In this document: positions 1 to 7,643 of the stretch, piece by piece
Layout: each line of letters opens with the position of its first letter
Numbering within the stretch: position 1 is the stretch's first letter
Assembly (NCBI RefSeq): GCF_001263205.1
Contig: NZ_CP012333.1
Span: 5,942,501-6,006,500 of the forward strand
DNA: 64,000 nucleotides
DNA from: Labilithrix luteola
Lineage (GTDB): Bacteria > Myxococcota_A > Polyangia > Polyangiales > Polyangiaceae
Direction of reading: 5' to 3'
Notes under the pieces: generated by a model
What the model saw: only the letters and a program-made list of their open reading frames with translations
The model's database searches: none
What the model was told of the DNA's origin: nothing
Position numbers and translations under genes: made by a program

Positions 1-31
1 GCCGTGTGGGAGAGTAGGACGTCGCCGGGAT
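1..31 (+). rRNA. rrf: 5S ribosomal RNA, 3' end (partial)
   Basis: The first 30 bases (GGGAGAGTAGG...CGCCGGGA) match the conserved 3' end of bacterial 5S rRNA, the strand that closes helix I and loop A. The rest of the molecule and presumably the 23S and 16S genes lie upstream of the window. A strong hairpin terminator follows directly, as expected at the end of an rRNA operon. Confidence 0.85.
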
Positions 32-40
32 TATTCTTCC

Positions 41-81
41 AAAAAGCCTGAGAGGTTTTTCCTCTCGGGCTTTTTGCTTTT
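41..81 (+). terminator. Rho-independent terminator of the rRNA operon
   Basis: An AAAAAGCCTGAGAGG arm pairs with CCTCTCGGGCTTTTT across a short T-rich loop, and T-rich sequence follows. It lies 10 bases after the 5S end and is the clearest intrinsic terminator in the window. Confidence 0.9.
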
Positions 82-396
82 TGTCTTCCGGATCTCGCAT
101 CTCGGATCTGCCCTCGGCGCCTCTCCATGGCCTTCGCGCATGGCTCCGCGAACCGCAAACCTCTCGGGGGCACGGCTGCCGACGCCGGCAGCGAGGCGGA
201 CGAAGCGTCGATAGGCGCATCGAAGCGTCCGAGCAACTCGGCGAGCGTTCTCGCGAGCTCCTGACGTGCGCGGCTTTGCCGGCGACTTAGAACCTCCTGG
301 ACGAGGCTCGACGCGTCGGAGTCGTCGTCCACAAACGCAAACGGCCTCCGAGTCCGTGAGGAGCTCGAGGCCGTCGTTGCGCGTGCGCTACGATTT
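82..396. other. No gene seen
   Basis: No reading frame here has the strong G/C third-position bias and balanced composition of the real genes nearby. The open frames are Arg-rich or Ser-rich shadow translations. It is probably the spacer after the rRNA operon. Confidence 0.5.
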
Positions 397-558
397 TCAG
401 CGTTCGGTGATGGGACCGTGGCCCCCGAGCGTACGGCTCGCAGCCGCCTTCACGCCCGTGCGCACCTTGCGCGAACGGCGAACGTCGAGCTCCAGCGAGG
501 CCTGGTTCTCGACGGTGTTCTCGTTCGATTCGACCGTGTTCGTGTTCGGCTTTTCCAT
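397..558 (-). CDS. Small 53-residue protein, possible peptide precursor
   Basis: The ATG is preceded by a good ribosome binding site (GGGAGAA, four bases upstream), and third codon positions are almost all G or C, so this short frame is probably translated. The product has an Asn/Thr/Glu-rich N-terminal half (MEKPNTNTVESNENTVEN), a central LELDVRRSRKVRTGVKA stretch and a Gly/His-containing tail. There is no signal peptide or membrane segment. The acidic, polar leader followed by a basic Val/Arg motif is reminiscent of short peptide precursors seen in large numbers in myxobacterial genomes, but no modifying enzyme lies beside it, so that role is only a guess. It stands alone between the rRNA operon and a decayed gene. 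Confidence 0.45.
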   Translation of the reverse strand: MEKPNTNTVESNENTVENQASLELDVRRSRKVRTGVKAAASRTLGGHGPITER

Positions 559-887
559 GGCGTTCTCCCGACCTGCGCCGATCTCTCGGCGCTCGGTGGC
601 TCCGTGAATGGATTCGATATCGGCGCCTCGCCCCTCGTTGCGCCCAACGAGTCGAACCTTAAGCAACCTGCGTGCCGTCCCTGACGCCGACACCGGCTTT
701 CTCGATTTGCGCGGATTTCTGCGTGCGAGGGGGAATGCTCGCTTCGTTCTCTGTGCACCCTTGGTTCACTGCGTGCACTCCGAGGAGCGTGCGGTTGCCT
801 CGCCGTGCACGGTGCGCGGCCCGAGCGGCGTTTCGCTTTCGAAGGGCCAAGGCGCACCGGTCCACCTCGCGGTGGACCACCCTTGAT
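559..887. other. No gene seen
   Basis: No frame on either strand shows convincing coding composition. The minus-strand part next to 558 would carry the promoter of the small peptide gene. Confidence 0.45.
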
Positions 888-1365
888 TCAGCCGGCCAGC
901 CACTCCGCGACTTTGCGGACGTATCGATGGGTCGACCGCAGCGCTTCGGGAAAACGCGCGAAGCCATCGCTCGGCGCTTCGGAGACGAATGTCGGGCACC
1001 CCGAATCAGGGGTCCAGTTGTAGTCGGCGAAGTGATGGAACGTGGACTCCGCGATGGCGCGGCCACCCTGGGAGGTAGCCGATGACGCCATCGGCCGACG
1101 CGGGATCTCTGAGAACCGGATGAGTGTCACCCACCGGTTCGACGCGCTGGAAGTCGCCATTGGAACCCGTGTGGTAGTTGGGCCACGAGATCGTGGTGGT
1201 GACCGCGTCATCGATGCACCGCCTGCTTACGTCCGGCTCCAGATTGCGCGTGTGGAAGTGATGTGCCGCGCCCACGCCGGCCAAGTCGCAGACCGAACTG
1301 CCTAGGTCCATCTGATCCCGCATGCGTGACAATCCGAACCACGAGCGCGGCCGCGAGGGAGGCAA
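888..1365 (-). pseudogene. Decayed gene, frameshifted and internally deleted
   Basis: Two minus-strand frames carry protein-like sequence that belongs together. The upstream part includes ISWPNYHTGSNGDFQRVEPVG and ends near GVIGYLPG; the downstream part includes GRAIAESTFHHFADYNW and ends in RYVRKVAEWLAG before the stop. Removing one base near 1070-1076 (within CCAGGG, minus strand) joins them. The joined product is short and seems to lack the middle of the protein, so an internal deletion is likely as well. The His/Trp/Asp-rich motifs look like an exported hydrolase-type protein, but I do not recognise the family. The 5' end probably ran further upstream, into what is now the promoter region of the FKBP gene. 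Confidence 0.5.
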
Positions 1366-1397
1366 GCGCGCCGAGCTCGTATATGCTGCCGCCCGCG

Positions 1398-2297
1398 ATG
1401 CGCACTCTCCTCGTTTTCGGTTTCGGTCTCAGCGTAGGTCTCAGCCTCCCGCTCGTGCTCGGCTGCAACAAGAACAATGCGTCGTCCACCGACTCGAATG
1501 CGGAGTCGGGAGCGGTCGCCACGGTGGAGAACGCCGTCCCGAATGCGCCGCCCGCACCGGCCGACGTTGCGGCTCCTCCTGCCGATGCAACGAAGACTCC
1601 CTCGGGGCTCGCATCGAAGGTCATCACGCCGGGTACCGGAACGACCCACCCTGGGCCGACGGACAAGGTGAAGGTGCACTACACGGGCTGGACCAAGGCG
1701 GGGAAAGCCTTTGATAGCTCGATTGGCCGACAGCCCATCGAATTCGGAGTCAACGAGGTCATCCCGGGATGGACCGAAGGCGTCCAGCTCATGGTGAAGG
1801 GCGAGAAGCGGCGTTTCTGGATTCCTGCGGCGCTCGCCTACGGAGAGCATCCACGAGGCGGTGCACCTGGCGGCGATCTCGTCTTCGACGTCGAGCTCAT
1901 CGACTTCAAGGAAGGACCGAAGCCGCCGGAGGTTCCCGCCGACGTGAAGGCACCCCCGGCCGACGCGACGAAAACGGCCACCGGACTCGCGTACAAGGTG
2001 CTTACGAAAGGCCACGGCACCAAGCACCCCACCGCGAACGATCGCGTGACCGTGCACTATTCGGGGTGGACGCCGGACGGAAAGATGTTCGACAGCTCCG
2101 TCATGCGCGGTGAGCCGACGACGTTCGGTTTGAAGCAAGTCATCCCCGGTTGGACCGAGGGCGTCCAGCTGATGGTCGAAGGCGAAAAAGCCCGCTTCTG
2201 GATCCCTGGCAATCTCGCCTACGGCGATACCCCGAAGCGCCCCGGGGCACCCGCCGGCCCGCTCGTGTTCGACATCGAGCTCATCGCGATCAAGTGA
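1398..2297 (+). CDS. Lipoprotein with two FKBP-type peptidyl-prolyl isomerase domains
   Basis: The 299-residue product starts at the ATG that opens a lipoprotein signal peptide (MRTLLVFGF...LPLVLGC, lipid-modified Cys at about 23). An Ala/Pro linker follows. Two FKBP domains then lie at about 70-172 and 195-299, each with the family pattern KVHYTGW or TVHYSGW, FDSS, VIPGWTEGVQLM and a FWIP...LAYG flap, and each ending in VFDIELI or VFDVELI. FKBP enzymes catalyse cis-trans isomerisation of prolyl bonds, so this is probably a membrane-anchored periplasmic folding catalyst. The tandem arrangement is unusual for a bacterial FKBP lipoprotein, and the near-identical linkers before both domains (about 80% alike by eye) indicate internal duplication. 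Longer in-frame starts upstream would place Arg-rich sequence before the signal peptide and are unlikely. Confidence 0.9.
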   Translation: MRTLLVFGFGLSVGLSLPLVLGCNKNNASSTDSNAESGAVATVENAVPNAPPAPADVAAPPADATKTPSGLASKVITPGTGTTHPGPTDKVKVHYTGWTKAGKAFDSSIGRQPIEFGVNEVIPGWTEGVQLMVKGEKRRFWIPAALAYGEHPRGGAPGGDLVFDVELIDFKEGPKPPEVPADVKAPPADATKTATGLAYKVLTKGHGTKHPTANDRVTVHYSGWTPDGKMFDSSVMRGEPTTFGLKQVIPGWTEGVQLMVEGEKARFWIPGNLAYGDTPKRPGAPAGPLVFDIELIAIK

Positions 2298-2459
2298 GGT
2301 CTTCGCCAGACGCCGCCGGCCGAACCGGTGGCGACCTGGCAAGCGATCTCCGTTGCGGAGTCGGCGTCGCCGGCGGCATCGGTCTCGGCTGCGTCCCTCG
2401 ACCCTTTCGAGAGGTCATTGCGACGCGCGCATGAGGCAAGACCGGCTAGGGCCCATCGG

Positions 2460-3455
2460 ATGAACCGCATCACGATGGGCCGCTCGCTGGCCGTGGCCTG
2501 CCTTCTCCCCGCCGCAATTCTCGTCGTTCTCGAAGCTTGCTCGTCGACGGACGCAGGAGCTGGCGCTGACGGCTTGCCGGGAAACGAGGCCGACACGAGC
2601 GATGGGCGTGGCGCACGCGATGCCGCGTCGGGCAAGGGCGAACGGCCCGGCAACGATGGTGGCACGACGTCGCCTGCGAACGACGCGGCGCCGGGTGACT
2701 CTGGCACTGACGCCGCCCCGAGCCACGAGCGTCGTTTCCTTTGCATCAACGGTGCAGGCGTCGACGGCGCTGGCGGCCGCGACAGCGGCGGCAACCCGTG
2801 GTTCGAAGAGCTCTGCAATGGCCTCGGGAAGGGGCTCGTCCAAGCCTGCCAAGGGAGCACGTGCTACGCGACATTCGCTTTCGAGACCGTAAGCAATCCT
2901 TCGCGGAATGCGCTGATCGCGGCGCTCGACACCAATCACGACGGACGTGTCACCCCCGCCGACACTCCATTCGATCTCGTCTTGCTCGGCTATTCGTGGG
3001 GCGGAACGAACGTTCGTGATCTCGCCAATTGGATGACGACGGACGAGCATTTCGACGCCGAACGCCGCGCGGTCTCGCGGATGATTGCGATCGATCCCTA
3101 CCGGCCCGGAGCGACGATGGATATCCCAGCCAACGTTGGCCAGTTCGTCGAGTATCGTCATTCCGTCGCTCCGTCAGGGGACTGCTCGCTCATCACGTTG
3201 GGCAGTGTGGTCGTCTCGGGGCCGTACCTCGGGCTCACGCCGCGCTGCAAAGCCCCGACGGTATGCACCGACTACGACTACTCGCTTGGCGGCAAGACGT
3301 TCTTCCCAGGCGCCTTCACACCGGGGAAGGGATACATCGGCTCGGCCGTCGACCACTGCGGTGTCGTGAACGTCGCGGCCTCCGCGATCAAGCCGCTGCT
3401 CGCAGGCACCACCTTCTCACCGCTGCCCCCGACGGTTCCCGTCGCCACGTACTGA
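2460..3455 (+). CDS. Lipase-like alpha/beta-hydrolase lipoprotein
   Basis: The 331-residue product begins MNRITMGRSLAVACLLPAA and has a lipobox ending in Cys (LVVLEAC). A Gly/Asp/Ala-rich linker runs to about residue 85. The catalytic-type domain holds a GYSWGG nucleophile elbow (Gly-x-Ser-x-Gly, Ser about 179) after a hydrophobic strand (FDLVLLGYSWGG), followed by an IDPYRPG segment that resembles the acid-bearing strand, and a late GSAVDHCGVV segment that could hold the catalytic His. These are features of the alpha/beta-hydrolase fold. The substrate is unknown; a surface lipase or esterase is the best guess. Translation could also begin at the second Met (2475). Confidence 0.75.
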   Translation: MNRITMGRSLAVACLLPAAILVVLEACSSTDAGAGADGLPGNEADTSDGRGARDAASGKGERPGNDGGTTSPANDAAPGDSGTDAAPSHERRFLCINGAGVDGAGGRDSGGNPWFEELCNGLGKGLVQACQGSTCYATFAFETVSNPSRNALIAALDTNHDGRVTPADTPFDLVLLGYSWGGTNVRDLANWMTTDEHFDAERRAVSRMIAIDPYRPGATMDIPANVGQFVEYRHSVAPSGDCSLITLGSVVVSGPYLGLTPRCKAPTVCTDYDYSLGGKTFFPGAFTPGKGYIGSAVDHCGVVNVAASAIKPLLAGTTFSPLPPTVPVATY

Positions 3456-3704
3456 CGTCGGCACCTCGCATCGCGAGACATCGACTGCTTCCCGGATCCT
3501 CGCCTTCGCCCCTGCGCCGCATGTGCAGGTCAAGCTCCACCGTGGAAGGCGTGCTGGTTCTACTTCACGGGATATGGAGTTCCCTTGGTGCGCCTCGCGG
3601 AATCGTTCGGAGAACGAGGGCAGCATCGCGAGATCTGCGACGACTTCAGCAACGTGCTCGACGACACGCTCAAGGCCGTCAACAAGGCGTGCGCCGTGTT
3701 CTGA
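3456..3704 (+). pseudogene. 3' remnant of a second lipoprotein gene
   Basis: Downstream of the hydrolase stop codon, and in the same frame, about 80 codons remain open and end in TGA at 3702. The last 50 codons have strong G/C third positions and read as real protein (CWFYFTGYGVPLVRLAESFG, then a Cys-Asp-Asp motif and NKACAVF). No plausible start codon or signal peptide precedes them. The ending resembles the C-terminus of von Willebrand factor A-type lipoproteins of this group (Phe-Gly then Ile-Cys-x-Asp then an amphipathic helix), so it is probably the tail of a deleted gene. Confidence 0.4.
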
Positions 3705-3742
3705 CTCGTTTGCGGAGCCGGCCGCGATATTCATCGATCACG

Positions 3743-4807
3743 ATGGCGGCAAAGAATCGGTCGGTACGTCGTTCGCGTCGTTTCGCTGCCGCGGGGCTCG
3801 TCGCGCTGGCGCTCCCGGCTTGCGGTGGCAAGTTGGACTGGGCTGCAGCGCCGAGCGACGCAGAGGACGCGTCGCCGCCCGGCGCAGCGGTCGGCAGTGA
3901 TGGCGGTACCTTGCCGGAGCCCGAGTTCCCGCTCGGGACCTTTGCACTCTGCGCGCGAGGAATGCTCAACGAGGGCGAATTCATGTCCCGCGCCTTCGTC
4001 GAAGACGGCGGTGTGCTCACGGTGACCCGAAGCGGGAATCAGCTCGACGTGCGATACGTCAACACGTATGGCGAGAAGAGCGCGTTCGAATTCGAGGCCA
4101 CGAGCAACTCGCTTGCCACGATCGTTCGGCCGCAGGAGCCGGTTTTGGGATACGTGAGCGAGTGCGTCGAGGATCTCGGCGCTATCGATCTGTACCCCGC
4201 GGAGCTGACCATCTCGGCCGGAGCCCTGACGTACGACGCCGATACCGTCTTCCTCACGCTCGGAGGAACGCTGACGGATACCGATACGACGCCGTGTGGC
4301 TTGCGCTCCGCACCGGCGGAGCACTGGCTAACGTGTGAGAGAAGCGAAAGCGCGGTCCCGTCGTCGTCGCCACCCGCCCGTGCGAGAGCCAACGACTCGA
4401 CGTCGCGCTTCGCGCTTGGTGACTACGCGTGCACCTCACAAATCGAAACGTTCCTGCACGACGGTGGCACCACCATGTACATGGGCAGCGGTGATGACGG
4501 CACGCTCACTCTTTCGCAGAGCGGGGCCGAAATCATCGCTACCTACGGCGGTGACAGGTTCTTCGGTGGGACGATGAACTTCGCGTTGACGACCGCCACG
4601 TCGGCGCAAGCCGAATCGAGCGGGAGTCCTTCCTTGACCTGCGAGGTCGTACCCGGCGACACGAAGTTTCCTTTGTCGCAAGGATGGTCCGGAACGCTCA
4701 CCCTGGTCGAGGACACACTTTTCCTCTCGTTCAGCGGAACGATGGGCGCGAACTCCCAGTGCTCGGGCACCAAGAAGATGGGCAGCGTGATGTGCACGAA
4801 GCTCTGA
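3743..4807 (+). CDS. Lipoprotein with a duplicated beta-rich domain, function unknown
   Basis: The 354-residue product starts at an ATG followed by a basic region and hydrophobic core with lipobox (LVALALPACGG). Two related halves follow a short Asp/Ala/Gly linker. The first starts GTFALCARG and contains GGVLTVTRSGNQLDVRY; the second starts GDYACTSQIE and contains DGTLTLSQSGAEIIATY. Each ends with a beta-strand pair (TVFLTLGGTLTDT, TLFLSFSGTMGA) and a Cys-containing tail. Conserved Cys residues in both halves suggest disulfides and an outer-surface location. I do not recognise a named family. The long upstream open frame that overlaps the hydrolase gene is not coding. Confidence 0.75.
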   Translation: MAAKNRSVRRSRRFAAAGLVALALPACGGKLDWAAAPSDAEDASPPGAAVGSDGGTLPEPEFPLGTFALCARGMLNEGEFMSRAFVEDGGVLTVTRSGNQLDVRYVNTYGEKSAFEFEATSNSLATIVRPQEPVLGYVSECVEDLGAIDLYPAELTISAGALTYDADTVFLTLGGTLTDTDTTPCGLRSAPAEHWLTCERSESAVPSSSPPARARANDSTSRFALGDYACTSQIETFLHDGGTTMYMGSGDDGTLTLSQSGAEIIATYGGDRFFGGTMNFALTTATSAQAESSGSPSLTCEVVPGDTKFPLSQGWSGTLTLVEDTLFLSFSGTMGANSQCSGTKKMGSVMCTKL

Positions 4808-4872
4808 TGCTCGCGCGAGCGATTTGACGAAGCGCTTCGTCAGCAATTGCCGTTATCGGTCTCGAAGACCGG

Positions 4873-5394
4873 TTAGGCGAAGACGATACGCAGCGCCTTC
4901 GAGGAGAGCTTCGTGACGACCAATCGCTCGCCATAGTAGCGGCCCATGGCGCGCGCCATCCCGACGGCGACGTCGATGAGCCCGCGATGCGATTCGTAGT
5001 GCATGACGAGCGTATTCGGGCCCATCCACTCGAGGCGGAAGCGTGGTGGCCTCGAGTCGGCGAGATGCTTCGTCACGCGGGCGTGCATCTCGTTGATGTT
5101 CAGGAAGAACTCGCGCGCGTTGGCGTACTTGCCGTAGAGGTGCTTGTAGAGCCGGGGGCCGTAGACGTTCACCCAGTGCTCGCCAAACGCGTCGCCCGCC
5201 TGCTCGAGCGTCAGACCCAGCTTCGCGCAAATCGCCCGGATGAGCGCGAGCGCCTTGTGATCGGGCACGTCCTCGGCGAGGTGGAAGACGGTGAACTCCT
5301 CGAAGTCCGCCGCAGACAAGCATGCCTGCCAGGTGGCTTCACCGCCTGCGTTGATCACGATCTCGCGGAGGCACGTGATCACTGTTCCCTTCAT
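4873..5394 (-). CDS. H-NOX haem nitric oxide/oxygen-binding sensor
   Basis: This 173-residue protein is a stand-alone HNOB domain, the haem domain also found in soluble guanylate cyclase. It starts MKGTVITCLREIV, the usual H-NOX start (M-KG-hydrophobic). His104 in LNINEMHARV is at the position of the proximal haem ligand, and Tyr133-Glu-Ser135-His-Arg137 is the Y-x-S-x-R motif that holds the haem propionates. The length matches single-domain bacterial H-NOX proteins, which bind NO (and in some cases O2) and usually regulate a histidine kinase or cyclase encoded beside them. No such partner is adjacent here; the nearest kinase is at 39.9-42.0 kb. It is cytoplasmic and transcribed towards the lipoprotein gene, ending 65 bases from it. 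Confidence 0.9.
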   Translation of the reverse strand: MKGTVITCLREIVINAGGEATWQACLSAADFEEFTVFHLAEDVPDHKALALIRAICAKLGLTLEQAGDAFGEHWVNVYGPRLYKHLYGKYANAREFFLNINEMHARVTKHLADSRPPRFRLEWMGPNTLVMHYESHRGLIDVAVGMARAMGRYYGERLVVTKLSSKALRIVFA

Positions 5395-5564
5395 GGCAAA
5401 TCAGAGAAACGGCAGAGGGGGAGGGGATCGTAATGGCTGCCGCGCAACGAACGCCGCAACGTCGTCATTGTCCACCGGACCAGGCGGCCGGCCCTGTCAG
5501 CGGGTGACGACCGCGCGACGCTTTACCTCGGTCGCATCCGAAGTGGAGCCTCGACCCGCAGTTC

Positions 5565-6683
5565 ATGGCCCCGAACCTGCACCAAGTCCGCACCATGCTG
5601 GAAGTCTGCATTCGAAGTCTCTCCGTGGAGGGGCCCTCGGACCCACCGGGGTCGGATTGCAGATCCATTGACCACGCCCATCTGGCGTCCAACGCAGCGA
5701 CGGCGAGGACATCGTGGAGGAGCTCTTCAGTATCGCTCGCACTTGCTCTGTTGTTCTCCGTCGGCGCATGCGGTTGCGCTTCGTCGATTCGTGGAGCAAG
5801 CGCAGAGGCGGCACGCGGCGGGACGCCTGCGGCCGCCGAATCGGCGCTCGACAAGCTCGAGGACGTTCGAACTCAGGAGCGTATTGCTGCGGTAATGCGA
5901 GCGCCGGAGATGCAAGGCGCCATGCGCGAGCTCGGAGCTGGTCTGTCCCAAGGCGTGGTCGAGCGGCTGTCGTCGGATGAAATGAATGCACGGATCGACG
6001 AGCTTGTGTCGCGGTTCACGCGTGCCGTCGTCACGTCGGTCGAGGCAGAGGCGCTCTCGGACACCAACAAAGCTGAGCTGGAGCGGTTCGCGTCTGCGGT
6101 GACGGCCACCGTTCTTCGCGCCACCTCGACCGAGTTTCCGCATTCCGTGGGGCCCGCGCTCCACCGCGCCATTGTCGACGAGCTAGGCCCCGCTCTTCGC
6201 GAAAGCATGCACAACGACCTCGGGCCCGGCGTCGTGGCACTGCTCCACTCGCCTGAGCTGAAAGCTGCACTCGGCGAGACCGCTCACGATGTGGCGAAAC
6301 ATGCGGTGCTTGGCTCGAACGAGGGGCTTGCCGAGCTTGCCGAGAAGACGCGTCACAACGAAGGTGGGTCGCCGCTGGGGGTGTTCGGCGAATTCTTCGG
6401 GAAGCGAACGTGGCTGCTCGCAGTTCTCGTCACCGCGCTCGTGTTTGGCGTTCCCCTCGTGTGGCTCTGGCGCGAGCGGCGTGCCGACCGCCGATACCGC
6501 GACGAAGCCGTTCGTCGCAACGCGCGCGCCGCCGCGCTCCTGGACGCGATGGAAGCGTCGGGGGAAGACGCTTCGTCGCGACGCATTCTCGAGATGCTCC
6601 GCGAGCAGTTGGTCGCGGAACCGGCCGTTGCGCCGACCCATGAGCCCCCAACCCCCTCGCACCCGCGTCCGCGGCCAGCGTGA
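5565..6683 (+). CDS. Membrane-anchored helical protein of unknown function
   Basis: The product reads as a hydrophobic export signal (SVSLALALLFSVGACGCASS), then a long alpha-helical Ala/Glu-rich region with repeated ALHRAIVDELGPAL-like helices, then one clear transmembrane helix (WLLAVLVTALVFGVPLVWLW) and a basic cytoplasmic-type tail ending in a Pro-rich stretch. The true start is uncertain: no Met lies close to the signal, and Mets are found only 50-60 codons upstream, so a non-ATG start near 5690-5720 is possible. Third positions are G/C-biased from about 5700 on. I do not recognise a family. Confidence 0.6.
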   Translation: MAPNLHQVRTMLEVCIRSLSVEGPSDPPGSDCRSIDHAHLASNAATARTSWRSSSVSLALALLFSVGACGCASSIRGASAEAARGGTPAAAESALDKLEDVRTQERIAAVMRAPEMQGAMRELGAGLSQGVVERLSSDEMNARIDELVSRFTRAVVTSVEAEALSDTNKAELERFASAVTATVLRATSTEFPHSVGPALHRAIVDELGPALRESMHNDLGPGVVALLHSPELKAALGETAHDVAKHAVLGSNEGLAELAEKTRHNEGGSPLGVFGEFFGKRTWLLAVLVTALVFGVPLVWLWRERRADRRYRDEAVRRNARAAALLDAMEASGEDASSRRILEMLREQLVAEPAVAPTHEPPTPSHPRPRPA

Positions 6684-6709
6684 CGCTGGTCATGACGCGA
6701 GCCCGGGTG

Positions 6710-7528
6710 CTAACGGTCGAGTGAGTCGTAGGCCTTCGACTCGCAGCGATCGAGGCAAGCGCGATTGATCTCGACGCAGCGCTGATCGCACAGCGGATCG
6801 TGCCGGCAGTTGTTCTGGCAGTAGAGGCCACGCTCTTTGCACGACGCGGAGCATTGCTCCATGCCTCGCACGACGCGTTGCTCTTGCCGCTGACGCTCGG
6901 CACGGGCGTTGTCGGCCTCGACCGCGGCGCCGAGGCGGCGTGCGTTCTCGGTCTGGTACCAGTCGACGAGCTCGGGACTCATCCATGCCATCTCCCCTTC
7001 GGGCGAGATGGCGTTCATGCGTTTGCGACAGCGCGCGATCATTTCCAGCTTCGCGTCGGTGGTGCGCAATGCCGGCACCGTCTTCGCGCACACCTCACCG
7101 GCGAGGTCGGGCCGGTTGGCCTGACTGTAATGGTCGATGAGCGCCGTGCCCGCGAGCTCGTTCGGCCCCATCGCGAACGATCGATTGTATTCGGAGAACG
7201 CGTCGTTCGTGCGGCCGACGTCGAGCAGTAGCACGGCCCGCCATGCGACGAGCGTCGGTCCGTCGACGCCTGCCATGGGCAGCACGCGGTCGATCGCTTG
7301 CATCGCTTCTCCGGCATCGATGACGCCGGCCTTTGCCTTCTTCTTGTAGTCGCCAGCCTTGAAGGCGCCGTCGACGGCCGCGGCGAACTCCTGCGCCTGT
7401 CGGACGCCGCCGTTCGCCGCGTGGACTCGAGCCGATTGAACGTGCTGGATGCGGCCCTTCGAGCCAGAGCACGCTGAGCACGCTGAACTTGCGGAAAGGA
7501 GCAGCGCCAAGAAGAGCAAGCGTCGCAT
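6710..7528 (-). CDS. Cys-rich lipoprotein with TPR-like helices
   Basis: Starting at the Met before RRLLFLALLLSASSACSACSGS gives a 272-residue lipoprotein with a lipobox near residue 18. The middle part is helical and tetratricopeptide-like (AWRAVLLLDVGRTNDAFSEYNRSFAMGP). The last 60 residues are Cys-rich (CSASCKERGLYCQNNCRHDPLCDQRC...CLDRC), probably a disulfide knot in the periplasm or at the surface. It faces the helical membrane protein gene with 26 bases between stops. No function is known to me. Confidence 0.7.
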   Translation of the reverse strand: MRRLLFLALLLSASSACSACSGSKGRIQHVQSARVHAANGGVRQAQEFAAAVDGAFKAGDYKKKAKAGVIDAGEAMQAIDRVLPMAGVDGPTLVAWRAVLLLDVGRTNDAFSEYNRSFAMGPNELAGTALIDHYSQANRPDLAGEVCAKTVPALRTTDAKLEMIARCRKRMNAISPEGEMAWMSPELVDWYQTENARRLGAAVEADNARAERQRQEQRVVRGMEQCSASCKERGLYCQNNCRHDPLCDQRCVEINRACLDRCESKAYDSLDR

Positions 7529-7643
7529 GTGTTTGGCCGGGGTATGACACATGGTTTGGGGCCGTCAACGCACCAAGACGTGGAGGTTAACGCCCCCTCG
7601 CGGTGTTCCGCGCAAAGTTCTAAGCTCCGCGCGGGAAAAACGC

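Noticed and set aside
1302..2342. A 346-codon open frame antisense to the FKBP gene
   Set aside because: It is Arg/His-rich and mirrors the strong codon bias of the sense gene; long antisense frames are expected at this GC content.
3453..3704. Readthrough or selenocysteine at the TGA after the hydrolase gene
   Set aside because: The hydrolase looks complete, the codons just after the TGA have no bias, and there is no SECIS-like hairpin that I can see. A relic of another gene explains it better.
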